Origin: Phoronis australis
Lineage: Eukaryota > Phoronida > Phoronidae
DNA: 64,000 bases
Direction: 5' to 3'
Assembly: GCA_002633005.1 (NCBI GenBank)
Contig: NMRA01000227.1
Span: forward strand, 105,571-169,570
Under the pieces are notes generated by a model. The model was not told the DNA's origin and made no database searches. It saw nothing but the letters and a program-made list of their open reading frames with translations. Position numbers and translations under genes: made by a program. Below, one piece after another: positions 32,903 through 43,167 of this stretch (positions are counted from its first letter, which is position 1; each line of letters starts with the position of its first letter).

Positions 32903-33621
32903 ACCATATTTGCCCTAAAAAGCGCCCATGCCCCTATAAGCGCCCCCCACGCATTTTCAGACTTTGCTAAAATAAGCGCGCAGTCCATGAAAGCCGTGTA
33001 CATGCGAAAAATGCCTTACCTACAGTTCTAAAATTCTACAGCAGTGTCTTCAATTCATCAGTAAGAACCGACAGTTCTGAAAAAAATCACTTTGCGCTGA
33101 ATTTGTAGACCACGAGTCTCGCCACTATGTCGGTATTTAGCCGTGACTATACACCTCGAACTTCCGCTGTGCTTCAAAAAGAACGCAAGCGCGAATCGAA
33201 GACTTATAAAAACTTGAACTTAATAAGCTGTTTATCCCGACTTTACATGGATGCTATTTTGAAAACTTTATTCAGGTAATTTGTTGAGTCAAAACTATAT
33301 TTTTATTACAAGAATTCAAGTTGACTTATCAGCGATTGCGAGGCAGCGACGCATCAGTCGGCAATTTTTTTTGGCAGTGGGCTTTTCTGAAAAATGCTTG
33401 TAATTAAACTACAAAGTTTGATAGCAATGCACTGGAATTTTGTAGATACTCTGTCATATTTTACAGATGCGTCACGGCGTAAATTTGATGAATTCTAGCT
33501 TACGATTTCACCTGTTTCGAAGACCGGGTTTGAACCACTTTTGGGTTTTAATAAGTGCCGTCCCCTCTTCCTGAAGCGGTTTTTTCTAAGTGCCCTGGGC
33601 GCTTATTAGGGAAAATACGGT
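32903..33621. mobile_element. 719-bp DNA transposon with inverted ends, non-coding
   Basis: Left end accatatttgccctaaaaag then cgccca; right end gggcgcttattagggaaaat then acggt. Interior carries a second pair of taagcgcc and ttgggttttaataagtgccg motifs. No transposase frame. In the RNF185 upstream region. Confidence 0.7.
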
Positions 33622-33842
33622 AGTTACATTAGTGTAAGGATGTCAACTCATACGTAGAGTTTTTTTTCGCACCATATTGCCTTATTGCAAGAAGTCAAAG
33701 TGTTAGGTATTTGTGATTTTGAATTGAATACCATTGTGCAATAAATTATTGAATTTCACTGGGTAGGGGATAAATGTGGTCAGATTGGTGCTCTTGACAT
33801 ATTATAAGAATGAAATGTACATGTACTGTGTGGCAGTTGAAA

Positions 33843-33926
33843 TTTGGCTTAACATCGTTGCTTATTGCAGCTGGCCTTAACATCGTTGCTTATTGCAGCT
33901 GGCCTTAACATCGTTGCTTATTGCAG
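33843..33926 (+). repeat. 28-bp triplication of the RNF185 exon acceptor
   Basis: The unit ctggccttaacatcgttgct plus tattgcag recurs so that AG ends fall at 33870, 33898 and 33926. Only the last is followed by open coding sequence. Confidence 0.95.
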
Positions 33927-34113
33927 CTGGCCTTGTCTTCACCAATGGTTAGAGACACGTCCCAACAAGCAGATGTGTCCTGTATGTAAAGCTGGAATAA
34001 GTAAAGACAAAGTTATACCCCTTTATGGTAGGGGCAACACAAAGCAGCAAGATCCCAGAGAAAAATTACCTCCACGGCCACAGGGACAGAGAAGTGAACC
34101 AGAGAATAATATG
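33927..34113 (+). CDS. RNF185: RNF185 exon with second half of RING
   Basis: Acceptor ttattgcag at 33918-33926, donor GTGAGT. The first base completes a Cys codon begun in the missing exon, then [10 protein letters not shown]. The acceptor is the last of three 28-bp tandem copies; using an upstream copy would give a stop codon after two residues. Confidence 0.95.
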
Positions 34114-37100
34114 GTGAGTGGTTAATTGACTGGTAATGTTTAAAGTGGAGCAACTGTTTTTGATGTCTCTTTTGCTTGAAATATAAATGACTGGTTAACT
34201 TTGAAATGCATTTGTCAGTGCCAGTTACTGTTTCTCTTATCCTCTGCAGATGTGCATGCAATAACAGAAAAGTCTGTGTAAAGTGTTACAATTCTGAGAG
34301 AAAAGTTATGTGTGATAGTTTTACTAGTTTGTGCAGACACTTATATGGTTCCACGATAATCGAATATGTGTGATGTTTTGTAATTTGTGGTGTGAAATAA
34401 GTGTGATGTTTAATTATTTTGTTGTAAGAAAACTATCATGATAGAATCTCACGAATTTTGTACAAAAATAATGTTGACCAATTAATAAGTTGATTTTTTA
34501 TTTTTCAATGACTTCTAACATATTTATGAATGCCCATAATTTTTCAGAATCATTGTCTGATGGTAGTCATGGTGATCATTGTCTGGTGGTAGTCATGGTG
34601 ATCATTGTCTGGTGGTAGTCATGGTGGAGATCTTAAAAATTGTTCTTGAATTGATTTTGTGCTCGTTATCATTAATGAAAAAATTAAGAAATAAAATTTC
34701 ACTCTCGACCATATTGTGTCCTACATTGGCGATACATATTCTTGAGTAGATTTAAAAGTTGAGCATTTTAAATGTTTATATTGCCATAAATTAAACCGCA
34801 GGAATTTCCTTGTAGAATTTTGGAGGGTTTGGATTTGGTGATGGCGGTTTCCAGATGTCCTTTGGTATTGGTGCATTCCCGTTTGGTTTCATTGGTTCAT
34901 CACTTAATCTTAATGGTGCAGGACGACCCGCTGCTCGTAAGTACAACAAATCTCATTCAACTGTATTTGGTCTTCCTGCAGCCTATATGATGACTACCAT
35001 GTAATGGTCATTCTTTTGTGTAAAGTTGGTAAAAATTATGAACTTAGGACAACGATTTATTAAGGTCACTGCTTACCTTGGTTACCGAGGACCACGTTTC
35101 TTGTAATATCACTAGAAATATTGATTTTCAGTAACTATGTAAAACCATAATCCATGAAGTCGATAATGTGAACAAAAGTTGAGGTCTTGATTTTTGACAG
35201 TTGAGATCTCAAGCGCAAAGGTCTTAAAAATCCCAGACCAAATAAACAGAATTTTCTGCCCTCTTAAAAAAAATGAGACCTGTCGAAATTACGGTGGTCT
35301 TCATGGAAAATTGTGATTTCTTACGAAAAAGCATGGTCACGTGATTGCAAACATTCGAGCAATTCTTTAGTTCCCATTATCAAGGATTTGGAAAATAGGT
35401 GGATAATAGAGTGATTGATATCGTAATGGTGGTCTTCATGGATATTCAGCATCGAGCACATTACACCAGCTAGACAGACTGGTATACCTGCTCTCTCATT
35501 ACACTAGTGAGACAGACTGGTATACCTGCTCTCTCATTACACTAGTGAGACAGACTGGTATACCTGCTCTCTCGTTACACTAGTGAGACAGACTGGTATA
35601 CCTGCTCTCTCGTTACACTAGTGAGACAGACTGGTATACCTGCTCTCTCGTTACACTAGTGAGACAGACTGGTATACCTGCTCTCTCGTTACACTAGTGA
35701 GACAGACTGGTATACCTGCTCTCTCGTTACACTAGTGAGACAGACTGGTATACCTGCTCTCTCGTTACACTAGTGAGACAGACTGGTATACCTGCTCTCT
35801 CGTTACACTAGTGAGACAGACTGGTATACCTGCTCTCTCGTTACACTAGTGAGACAGACTGGTATACCTGCTCTCTCGTTACACTAGTGAGACAGACTGG
35901 TATACCTGCTCTCTCGTTACACTAGTGAGACAGACTGGTATACCTGCTCTCTCGTTACACTAGTGAGACAGACTGGTATACCTGCTCTCTCGTTACACTA
36001 GTGAGACAGACTGGTATACCTGCTCTCTCGTTACACTAGTGAGACAGACTGGTATACCTGCTCTCTCGTTACACTAGTGAGACAGACTGGTATACCTGCT
36101 CTCTCGTTACACTAGTGAGACAGACTGGTATACCTGCTCTCTCGTTACACTAGTGAGACAGACTGGTATACCTGCTCTCTCGTTACACTAGTGAGACAGA
36201 CTGGTATACCTGCTCTCTCGTTACACTAGTGAGACAGACTGGTATACCTGCTCTCTCGTTACACTAGTGAGACAGACTGGTATACCTGCTCTCTCGTTAC
36301 ACTAGTGAGACAGACTGGTATACCTGCTCTCTCGTTACACTAGTGAGACAGACTGGTATACCTGCTCTCTCGTTACACTAGTGAGACAGACTGGTATACC
36401 TGCTCTCTCGTTACACTAGTGAGACAGACTGGTATACCTGCTCTCTCGTTACACTAGTGAGACAGACTGGTATACCTGCTCTCTCGTTACACTAGTGAGA
36501 CAGACTGGTATACCTGCTCTCTCGTTACACTAGTGAGACAGACTGGTATACCTGCTCTCTCGTTACACTAGTGAGACAGACTGGTATACCTGCTCTCTCG
36601 TTACACTAGTGAGACAGACTGGTATACCTGCTCTCTCGTTACACTAGTGAGACAGACTGGTATACCTGCTCTCTCGTTACACTAGTGAGACAGACTGGTA
36701 TACCTGCTCTCTCGTTACACTAGTGAGACAGACTGGTATACCTGCTCTCTCATAACGCCAGCTAGACTGATTGGTATACCTGCTCTCTCATTACACCAGC
36801 GAGACATACTGGTATAGCGACCCATTCATAAGAGACATTCTCTTGATCTATTCACCTTGCACAGGTTGTAAACTTGCAGTTGAAATGCTGCGATTGAATG
36901 ATGTAAACAAAGAACAAGAGCAGCTGGTGCAGTGATATGACAACAAAGGCTGTTCATGTTTTCAATTATTTCTACGCTAGTTAGATCCATCCGAATGTTG
37001 ACATCAGTTGTTGTCATTTAGAAACACTTTTTCATAGGTAATATTCCATAAAGACTTATAGAAGAAGTTAGATATTCAAGCAGACACACTGACAATTTGT

Positions 37101-38362
37101 AACTAGAGGGTGTCACACAAGTCAGGTCAGTCCAAAAATCAACACCGGCCATAATTAACTCAATAGGAATACATGACAAATTTTATTAAGGTCCTTAAAA
37201 AGTTGGTAGATATTCAAGCTGACACAAAGAAAACACAAATTGGCACAAGAACTCCACAGTTGTCAAATCTATGAGTAAATCACCACAAACTGTGTGAACC
37301 ATCCTTAGTAGGAACACATTTGCCCAACTTTATGAAGGAGTTTGGAAGATCTATAGGCAGGGTCAAAATTTAAAATTGCTATCCTAGATGCATCTGTCCA
37401 AAAATCATTGGCAGTTGTGCTCTTTCCAACAGGATTACATTTGTCAAACTTCATAAAGTTCCGTTAAAGAAGTTAGCAGATGTGGCTGTCGCATCAAATA
37501 AAACTAAAATTGCCACTAGGGTTCATGGACAGCACACTAGGGTTCATGGACAGCACACTAGGGTTCATGGACAGCACACTAGGGTTCATGGACAGCACAC
37601 TAGGGTTCATGGACAGCACACTAGGGTTCATGGACAGCACATTATATCTGTCCATAAATGTTTGTCTTGTTCTGATCTTTATTAAGACGTACGCCAACTT
37701 TCACGTCAGGAAAATAATTAAAAAGGCCATATTTAGTAAGTGCAAAATGGTTCTAATCTATTTAAAACTGAGCAGGTGCAATTGTTTCCTTATAAGAAAC
37801 GTTTGGAAAATTTCTTTTATGACTAGCAAGGAACTTGATAGGTGTTGAGGCATGCACAGATGAAACTTCAGTTGCCTGTGGGGGGGCGCCACAGCAATCA
37901 GACAACATCACCCATGCTCTTTTCAATATGAACATGTGTACGGAATGTCATCAAGATCTGTCAAGGAACTCATTGAATATTTAGGCGGAAACGAATAAGT
38001 GGAACTGCCACTAGGGGTGCCACAATAGCTGGATCTGTTTGATAATCAACATCAGTCTTGCTGTCCTCAACAGGAAGACACAAGGGGATCCAAAATCCGT
38101 AGAATATCTTCCCAATAGAAACCAATTTTCAAATTTTGATAAAAATTTGTCGAGAAACTTGGTGGATACAGAGGTAAGAATCAAATGAGAAAGAATGATA
38201 AGATAAGTGTCATCTCAGCCTGTCTGTGCACAGTAATTGAAAATTTGTTTGTTCTCTATTACAGCCCAACGTGGTACTCCACAACATGGGGAGGAAGTGT
38301 TTTTATCAAAGCTGTTCCTATGGGTAGCAATTCTGTTTATAGTGTGGCTTTTGATCGCTTAA
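33927..38362 (+). CDS. RNF185: RNF185/RNF5-type ER membrane RING E3 ubiquitin ligase, 5' part missing
   Basis: Three exons (33927-34113, 34816-34936, 38265-38362) join in phase to about 135 residues ending in a stop; human RNF185 has 192. Seen: [20 protein letters not shown], the C-terminal half of the RING with its last three zinc-binding cysteines; PLYGRG and [19 protein letters not shown], almost identical to human; a glycine-rich segment with [20 protein letters not shown] entering the first membrane helix; a final helix [15 protein letters not shown] at the C-terminus. In mammals RNF5/RNF185 sit in the ER and outer mitochondrial membrane and act in ER-associated degradation and autophagy. 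The exon with the start and the first five zinc ligands was not found; the gap 31084-31802 is its likely place. The gene probably predates the RNF5/RNF185 split, so the symbol denotes the family. Confidence 0.94.
34554..34626. repeat. 26-bp minisatellite, about 3 copies
   Basis: Unit ggtggtagtcatggtgatca plus ttgtct, in the RNF185 intron. Confidence 0.9.
34816..34936 (+). CDS. RNF185: RNF185 exon with Gly/Phe segment and first membrane helix
   Basis: Acceptor ccttgtag, donor GTAAGT, exits phase 1. [20 protein letters not shown] is identical to human except at the exon's first residues; the following [16 protein letters not shown] replaces FGIFATAFNINDGRP. Confidence 0.96.
35460..36817. repeat. 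38-bp satellite, about 36 copies, in the last RNF185 intron
   Basis: Unit gagacagactggtatacctg plus ctctctcgttacactagt. Inner units are essentially identical, while the first unit and last two differ (for example ataacgccagctagactgat). This is the pattern of homogenisation by unequal exchange with protected edges. Array length in the assembly may be collapsed. Confidence 0.97.
37020..38180 (-). mobile_element. Diverged modular transposon copy
   Basis: Segments like tttgtcaaacttcataaag, ctgccactaggggtgccaca (about 38006) and gggggggcgccacagcaatc (about 37880) match the modular family. A 21-bp minisatellite arose within one module at 37514. Confidence 0.6.
37514..37641. repeat. 21-bp minisatellite, 6 copies
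   Basis: Unit cactagggttcatggacagc plus a. It appears to have grown from the CCACTAGGG core of the surrounding transposon module. Confidence 0.95.
38265..38362 (+). CDS. RNF185: RNF185 last exon, C-terminal membrane anchor and stop
   Basis: Acceptor ctattacag. [20 protein letters not shown] then LFIVWLLIA and TAA at 38360-38362; human ends [20 protein letters not shown]. The final IA residues are conserved. Confidence 0.96.
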
Positions 38363-39226
38363 CACAAGATCAACCAATCAAGGACTGCTTAGATCACAAG
38401 TCTTGAGTTGTGGACTCGTATTCTGAAGATTTCCATGCACATGTATGTGCTGACAGTGGGTCATTGTGTTTTGTACAACAAGAATTATCAACCTCCTTCC
38501 CTGTACTTTGACATCTTATACCTAGAAACCTTAATTATAAACAATGTGCATACCTAGGCCAGTCTCGTCTTGAAATGAGATTTGAGAGTAATTCTATCCG
38601 TTGTTTGGAGTTATACCCCTGTATTGGATATGTTGTAGTACATATGTATCAGGCATTTAATGTTTCAGATGTGTTGTAACAACTAAGTACTGTTGATATA
38701 GTGCTGTTCTTGCTGTGCAACCCCTGTTGTGGAATATTTAATTGAAAATTTTGTTTTAAGCCTTGTATAGACGTTAACTGTGGCACTGTGCGAACTGACA
38801 CAGCTCAAGAGGATTGGCGTCAAGCAACCATTACACTCACATCTTGAGTGATGACAAAATGGAATTTGTAGACAAGAATATGGAGTGCACGCACTCAAGG
38901 TTACAAATGGTGAGAATTGCAGTTTATGTTGAAAAAGAAAAATGGTTCAAGTTTTTGCGTAGTATGCAGAGGCGGAAAAACATGTAAACCAGCAACAGTT
39001 GAACTAAACAGGTCAAGTAAAAGGCAAATGAAAGCAAATCAATTGTAGACGTGGTGTACAATATTGAGCAAACAGGAGTTACATGATCACTTTGGCCTTG
39101 CCCCAATTTCGTGAGATGAAAAAAGCTGGCGACTGCGATGAATACGTCAATCTACATATACTGACTGGAGATCAAGGGTAAGATGCCCACTACTAAGTGT
39201 GGTTGGATTTCTGAATTGACTGGTGG
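38363..39226. other. RNF185 3' flank, no gene seen
   Basis: Presumably contains the 3' untranslated region. I found no unambiguous AATAAA close to the stop codon, so the transcript end is unplaced. Confidence 0.4.
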
Positions 39227-39303
39227 TTCTGATGGCTCAGTGGCGAGAGCATCTGCAAGGTTAGCAGAAGGTCCTGGGTTAGAGTCCCGGTTGGGGGCAG
39301 AAA
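39227..39303 (+). repeat. tRNA-like sequence (pseudo-tRNA or SINE head)
   Basis: A-box-like tggctcagtggcgagagc, anticodon-arm stem tctgc/gcaga with a 7-base loop, and T-arm ctggg/cccgg with loop TTAGAGT. The acceptor stem does not close at the right place, U33 is missing and the B box is degenerate, so it is unlikely to be a working tRNA. Confidence 0.5.
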
Positions 39304-39340
39304 TCTTTTCAGACTTATATCATTAGGTCATGTCTTGTGG

Positions 39341-39355
39341 CCAGCAGATGGCGTG
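39341..39355 (+). promoter_or_regulatory. CTCF-like site downstream of RNF185
   Basis: CCAGCAGATGGCGTG fits the CTCF core at all but the final positions. It lies between the convergent RNF185 and ABC genes, just after the tRNA-like sequence. Motif evidence only. Confidence 0.35.
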
Positions 39356-40025
39356 CAGACCAGACTTAAAATGTTTGCAACTTGTTCTGTGTATATGAAT
39401 GTGCCAATCTCAGTACGGCGTGGACTTTCCTGCGTCAACTTGTGTTTACTCACAAAGTTGCACTGTGTCGACTTGCTGTGTCAACCGCATTTTAGTCTGT
39501 GTAATGAGCCAAACATCCTTAAAACTATACAGCCGATTTCATAAAGGTAGTGTTACAAAACCAGGTTTAAAACATAAACTTTGTCTTCCTAAACCTGGTC
39601 TAATTTTAGACCTAACTTGCATTTCACCAACATGGTTTAAAGGTCTGAAAGCCTGGTTTTGTTAGACCATAAAGCAGATTTAGTAAAACCAAGTTAAAAG
39701 TATCCAAGCCACCCTACTGTGTTTATCTGGATTAACCCAACAAAGAAACTATTGAAGTGCTGCAATGAAACCTTAATCACCTGAGTACGCAATGGCACAC
39801 AGCAGTAGAATCAGTGCAGACATTTACTAAAAAGGTCTAAAAGCTTTACTCACGAAAAAATGTTTCCTCCCTGATCAGAGAAAAAGCCTATGTCTTAGTC
39901 GAGAACAAGAAAATTGGTGCCAAATCAAGTGAACGTAAGCAGCAGGCTAGCAGAGACATTGCTCCAGAATAAAGGCCAGAAAGAAAATGTCGTCAGTGAG
40001 AAATTTGCCCAAGAAAAATGGTGAG

Positions 40026-40345
40026 GGACCCAGTGGCAGATCTAGGATATCATGAGGAGATATTTTTCATTTCGTATTGTCTGTGTCCAACAAATTCTTG
40101 CTCTTGATTACCTATAAATGCTCTCATCTATTTCCGAGTCATTTTACTTTTTTGTAGCCAAGGAGGGGGCAGGGGCACAGGAGCCTGATCCAGGATTTTG
40201 AGTTAGGGGAATCAGGACAGAGTATTAGCCAGGATGTTGTCCATCAGACAATCGCATCCCCGAACTGCCAAATGGAATCGAGAATTTTAGGGGATCCATG
40301 GTCCCCTTGGCCCCTCCCTCTAAATCCGCCCCTGGGGCAGGACCC
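40026..40345. mobile_element. GGCGGATC-type repeat nested in the transposon
   Basis: cagtggcagatctaggatat at the left and aatccgcccctgg at the right are inverted forms of the terminal motif. Interior G/C-rich and non-coding. Confidence 0.55.
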
Positions 40346-40901
40346 CTGCGCGGCAACCTTAAAGAGGGGACCAATTGAGATAGAACTCGGCCAGAATAAT
40401 CATTAGATGCCTTTTTAGTCATATGCGTAGCGCTTGCGACCATGACGCTCTGCTTGAACCGTCATATTCTGAGGAATCCGAAGGACACCCTTCGGTATGT
40501 ACTGGTCTACGTATAGGTGGTTCCAGGGGTTCAATGGGTCCGGATCCCTTTTTCCCTTGATTTTAGTGATGTCAAATCTATAATTTTCAAATTGTAGTGA
40601 CTCAGACCCTCCTTTAAAAAATCCTTGATCCGACCCCCCCCCCCTTAAAAATTCTTGGTACTGCTGTTACGTTTGATCTTGTGTCGTCCTAAAACTGAAT
40701 ATTGAAAATAGTCTGTTCTTGATCTAAAACTACATCGTAAATGCAAAACACAGCGTCATTCATTTGCGCCTATATCATGCAAGTCTGTCATATTTAACAG
40801 TTAAACCTGGGTCTGACCAAATCTAAAGTTAAAGCTGGTTTAAGATCTTAATACAGGTCTAAGTAATACCTCTTTGGTGAAATGAAAACTGACTTAGACC
40901 T

Positions 40902-41151
40902 GGGGCCTGTTCCAAGAAACTGACTTAAGTTAATTTTTGACTTAAGTCTAAGATTTATCTTAAGTTTCAAACTTTAAAACTTCCACATTTGGAAAGTTAG
41001 TCAAAATTAAGACAAAATTAAGGAAACACACTTATTTCAAACTTAAGATCTCTTTCTTGAATTGGTTTTGAGACAAATTTAATTTTTATTTTAAATTTTA
41101 CTAAAATTTAAGATTTGTCTTACCTAAGTCAGTTTTGTTGGAACGGGCCCC
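40902..41151. mobile_element. 250-bp MITE, GGGGCC ends, copy 2
   Basis: ggggcctgttccaagaaact at the left and gttggaacgggcccc at the right, as in the copy at 308-555. Flanks agacct and aggtct are inverted, so insertion into a palindromic site is possible. Confidence 0.75.
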
Positions 41152-41886
41152 AGGTCTAAACTGAAGTTAAACCAGGTTTTACTAGACCACTGGTCTAAAA
41201 GTTATACCACCTTTATGAAATGCAGATTATCTTTAAACCAGGTCCAAGTCCAGTTCAAACCAGGTTTAACTTTAAACCACGTTTATGAAATCGGCTGTAC
41301 GATTTTAACTCGGAAGTATATATTTTCTGAAAGTACAAATACTGTAGAATTTGGTTTTGTCTTTTTATTAACCTGTCTAGATTTGGTCCACGTTGTTTCA
41401 CTAACATTTGGCAATTAAAAATAGAAAGGTACATGCATAGTAAAACAGTAACTTTAGCACGGCCACGTTTTGGTTGATCTAAAAGTCCTATTTTTATTGC
41501 CTCTTATATAAGTGTGGTACATTTTAAAAACAATTTCTATCATACAGCGTGTTGAAGAACAGTGACTAAATCATTGTTATATCCGAGCGTATCATAGGAC
41601 TCCAGTCAACCATTTATGAGATGTTCACAAGGTAACCAAATTTGGGCAGTTTTCTAAATGTACTACATAATCTTTAAGTCGTCATGTTGTGTAATGTCTA
41701 AAGAGTCTGTGCTTGTTATGAAGGTGAAATGTATTGGTGAAAACCAAAAATAACATTAGGTGTATAAATTTTTAGTCTAAGCCTTTTATCATGTAAAAAC
41801 TATACAGGTATAATAAAAAGATCTACTCTGTTGTTAATATGTTATTTTTTTAAACCATTTGTAATCCCAACCGTCATGTGATGAGA

Positions 41887-42762
41887 TAGGCAATGACCAT
41901 CGCCTCTGTTGGCCCGAACCAGAGGCGATGCAGAGGCTACAGGCGCTCTGTACGCCGGAAGCTTTTCGGCGAATTATGCCTCGCACCGACTAAATCATCA
42001 AAGTCACGTAAATACCTTTTGCGCATAGAGGAACACCGTAGGAGGTTGTAGATGTGTTTAATTCCTTCCAACTCGAACAAATACTCCCGTTATGAAACTT
42101 TTTCTTCAAGCAGTCCCTATTTCAGTTCCCAAAATCGTGAAATCAACTTTTTCATTTTTTTAACCAGGCCGAAGGTCAGAAGTTGCGGACCTACCGGCGA
42201 ACTTTGAAAGCTGAAGTTCCCGCCCTTCGCGTACGTGCTGCCGGGAACCAGCCATGCATTTGCCGTGTTGTTAAACATTAAAATGTCAAATATGTGCACA
42301 AAGACTATTAAATGTCATATCAACAGCATTAATTTTATTTTTATCAAATACAAACAATAATTCACTGAAATACAATCAGTTTCAAGTAACGCCAATTAAA
42401 GACAAGTATAAGTGTTGGCATTTTGAAAACAAACATTTGACTGACAAGACCGCAATGGCTCACCTTTGGCCTATTTAAAGATTGAGGTCATGAATTCACA
42501 TCACCTAGCGAGCGCGGTAAAAATTGGAGCGTGCGCAGTATAAAAATGGTGAGTTCACGATTTTGGGAACTGAAATAGGGACTGCTCGAAGAAAAAGTTT
42601 GATAATGGGAGTATTTGTTCGAGTTGGAAGGAATTAAACACATCGACAACCTCCTCAGGTGTTCCTCTATGCGCAAAAGGTATTTATAACAACGTGACTT
42701 TGATGGTTTAGTCGGTGCCATCGCCTCTGGTTCGGGCCAACAGAGGCGATGGTCATTGCCTA
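41887..42762. mobile_element. 876-bp foldback transposon with 9-bp target duplication
   Basis: Ends TAGGCAATGACC and GGTCATTGCCTA with extended inverted repeats (cgcctctgttggcccgaacc and its inverse). Flanked by GTGATGAGA at 41878-41886 and 42763-42771. Sub-terminal arms with gaacaaatactcccgttat and its inverse fold on each other. No coding frame. A 9-bp duplication is typical of Mutator-like elements. Confidence 0.85.
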
Positions 42763-42999
42763 GTGATGAGATTGCTTTGAATGGGAATTTTTATCTATTC
42801 AGTGATGTGGTAGAACCCAGACTGTTTCACCAAGTGATTGCAATCATAAGATAACTTAATAGTTATGCTCTTGATAACTTTTTGCACACACGACATCACA
42901 GTAAAAAAGTCAGACCAACAACATAGACAGTATTACAACTCATTAGAAAGTTAAAAACAGTGAACTGAGCTATCAAAACAACACAGTGGAATGTAGATG

Positions 43000-43167
43000 T
43001 CATGTGTCTATTCTGGTCTCCTCTCCATTTGTCCCAGACTCTGTCGTACTTTGTGTGTTGCCAGCCATAAGTTGTCTAAGAACCAGCTTTTTGTAGACCC
43101 CAGCTTGTTCAATTAGGGATTCATGGGTCCCCTGTTCCACTATCTTGCCTTTTTCAATAACCAAAAC
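43000..43167 (-). CDS. ABC transporter exon 15 (C-terminus and stop, residues 767-821)
   Basis: [20 protein letters not shown], then [16 protein letters not shown] and a polar tail ending RIDT with TGA at 43002-43000. Acceptor ttaacag. Confidence 0.95.
   Translation of the reverse strand, partial: VLVIEKGKIVEQGTHESLIEQAGVYKKLVLRQLMAGNTQSTTESGTNGEETRIDT

Larger units (their letters stand above)
39528..41299. mobile_element. ~1.8-kb DNA transposon with ACAGCCGATTTCATAAA ends
   Basis: Left end tacagccgatttcataaag and right end tttatgaaatcggctgta are inverted. Sub-terminal regions are rich in aaacctggttta motifs in both orientations. A MITE and a GGCGGATC-type repeat are nested inside. No transposase seen. 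Confidence 0.7.

Noticed and set aside
35460-36817. CRISPR-like direct repeats
   Set aside because: Units are head-to-tail with no unique spacers, no cas genes, and lie in an animal intron; it is a satellite.
39227-39303. Functional tRNA-Thr(GGU) gene
   Set aside because: Acceptor stem does not pair in register, U33 absent, degenerate B box; kept only as tRNA-like.
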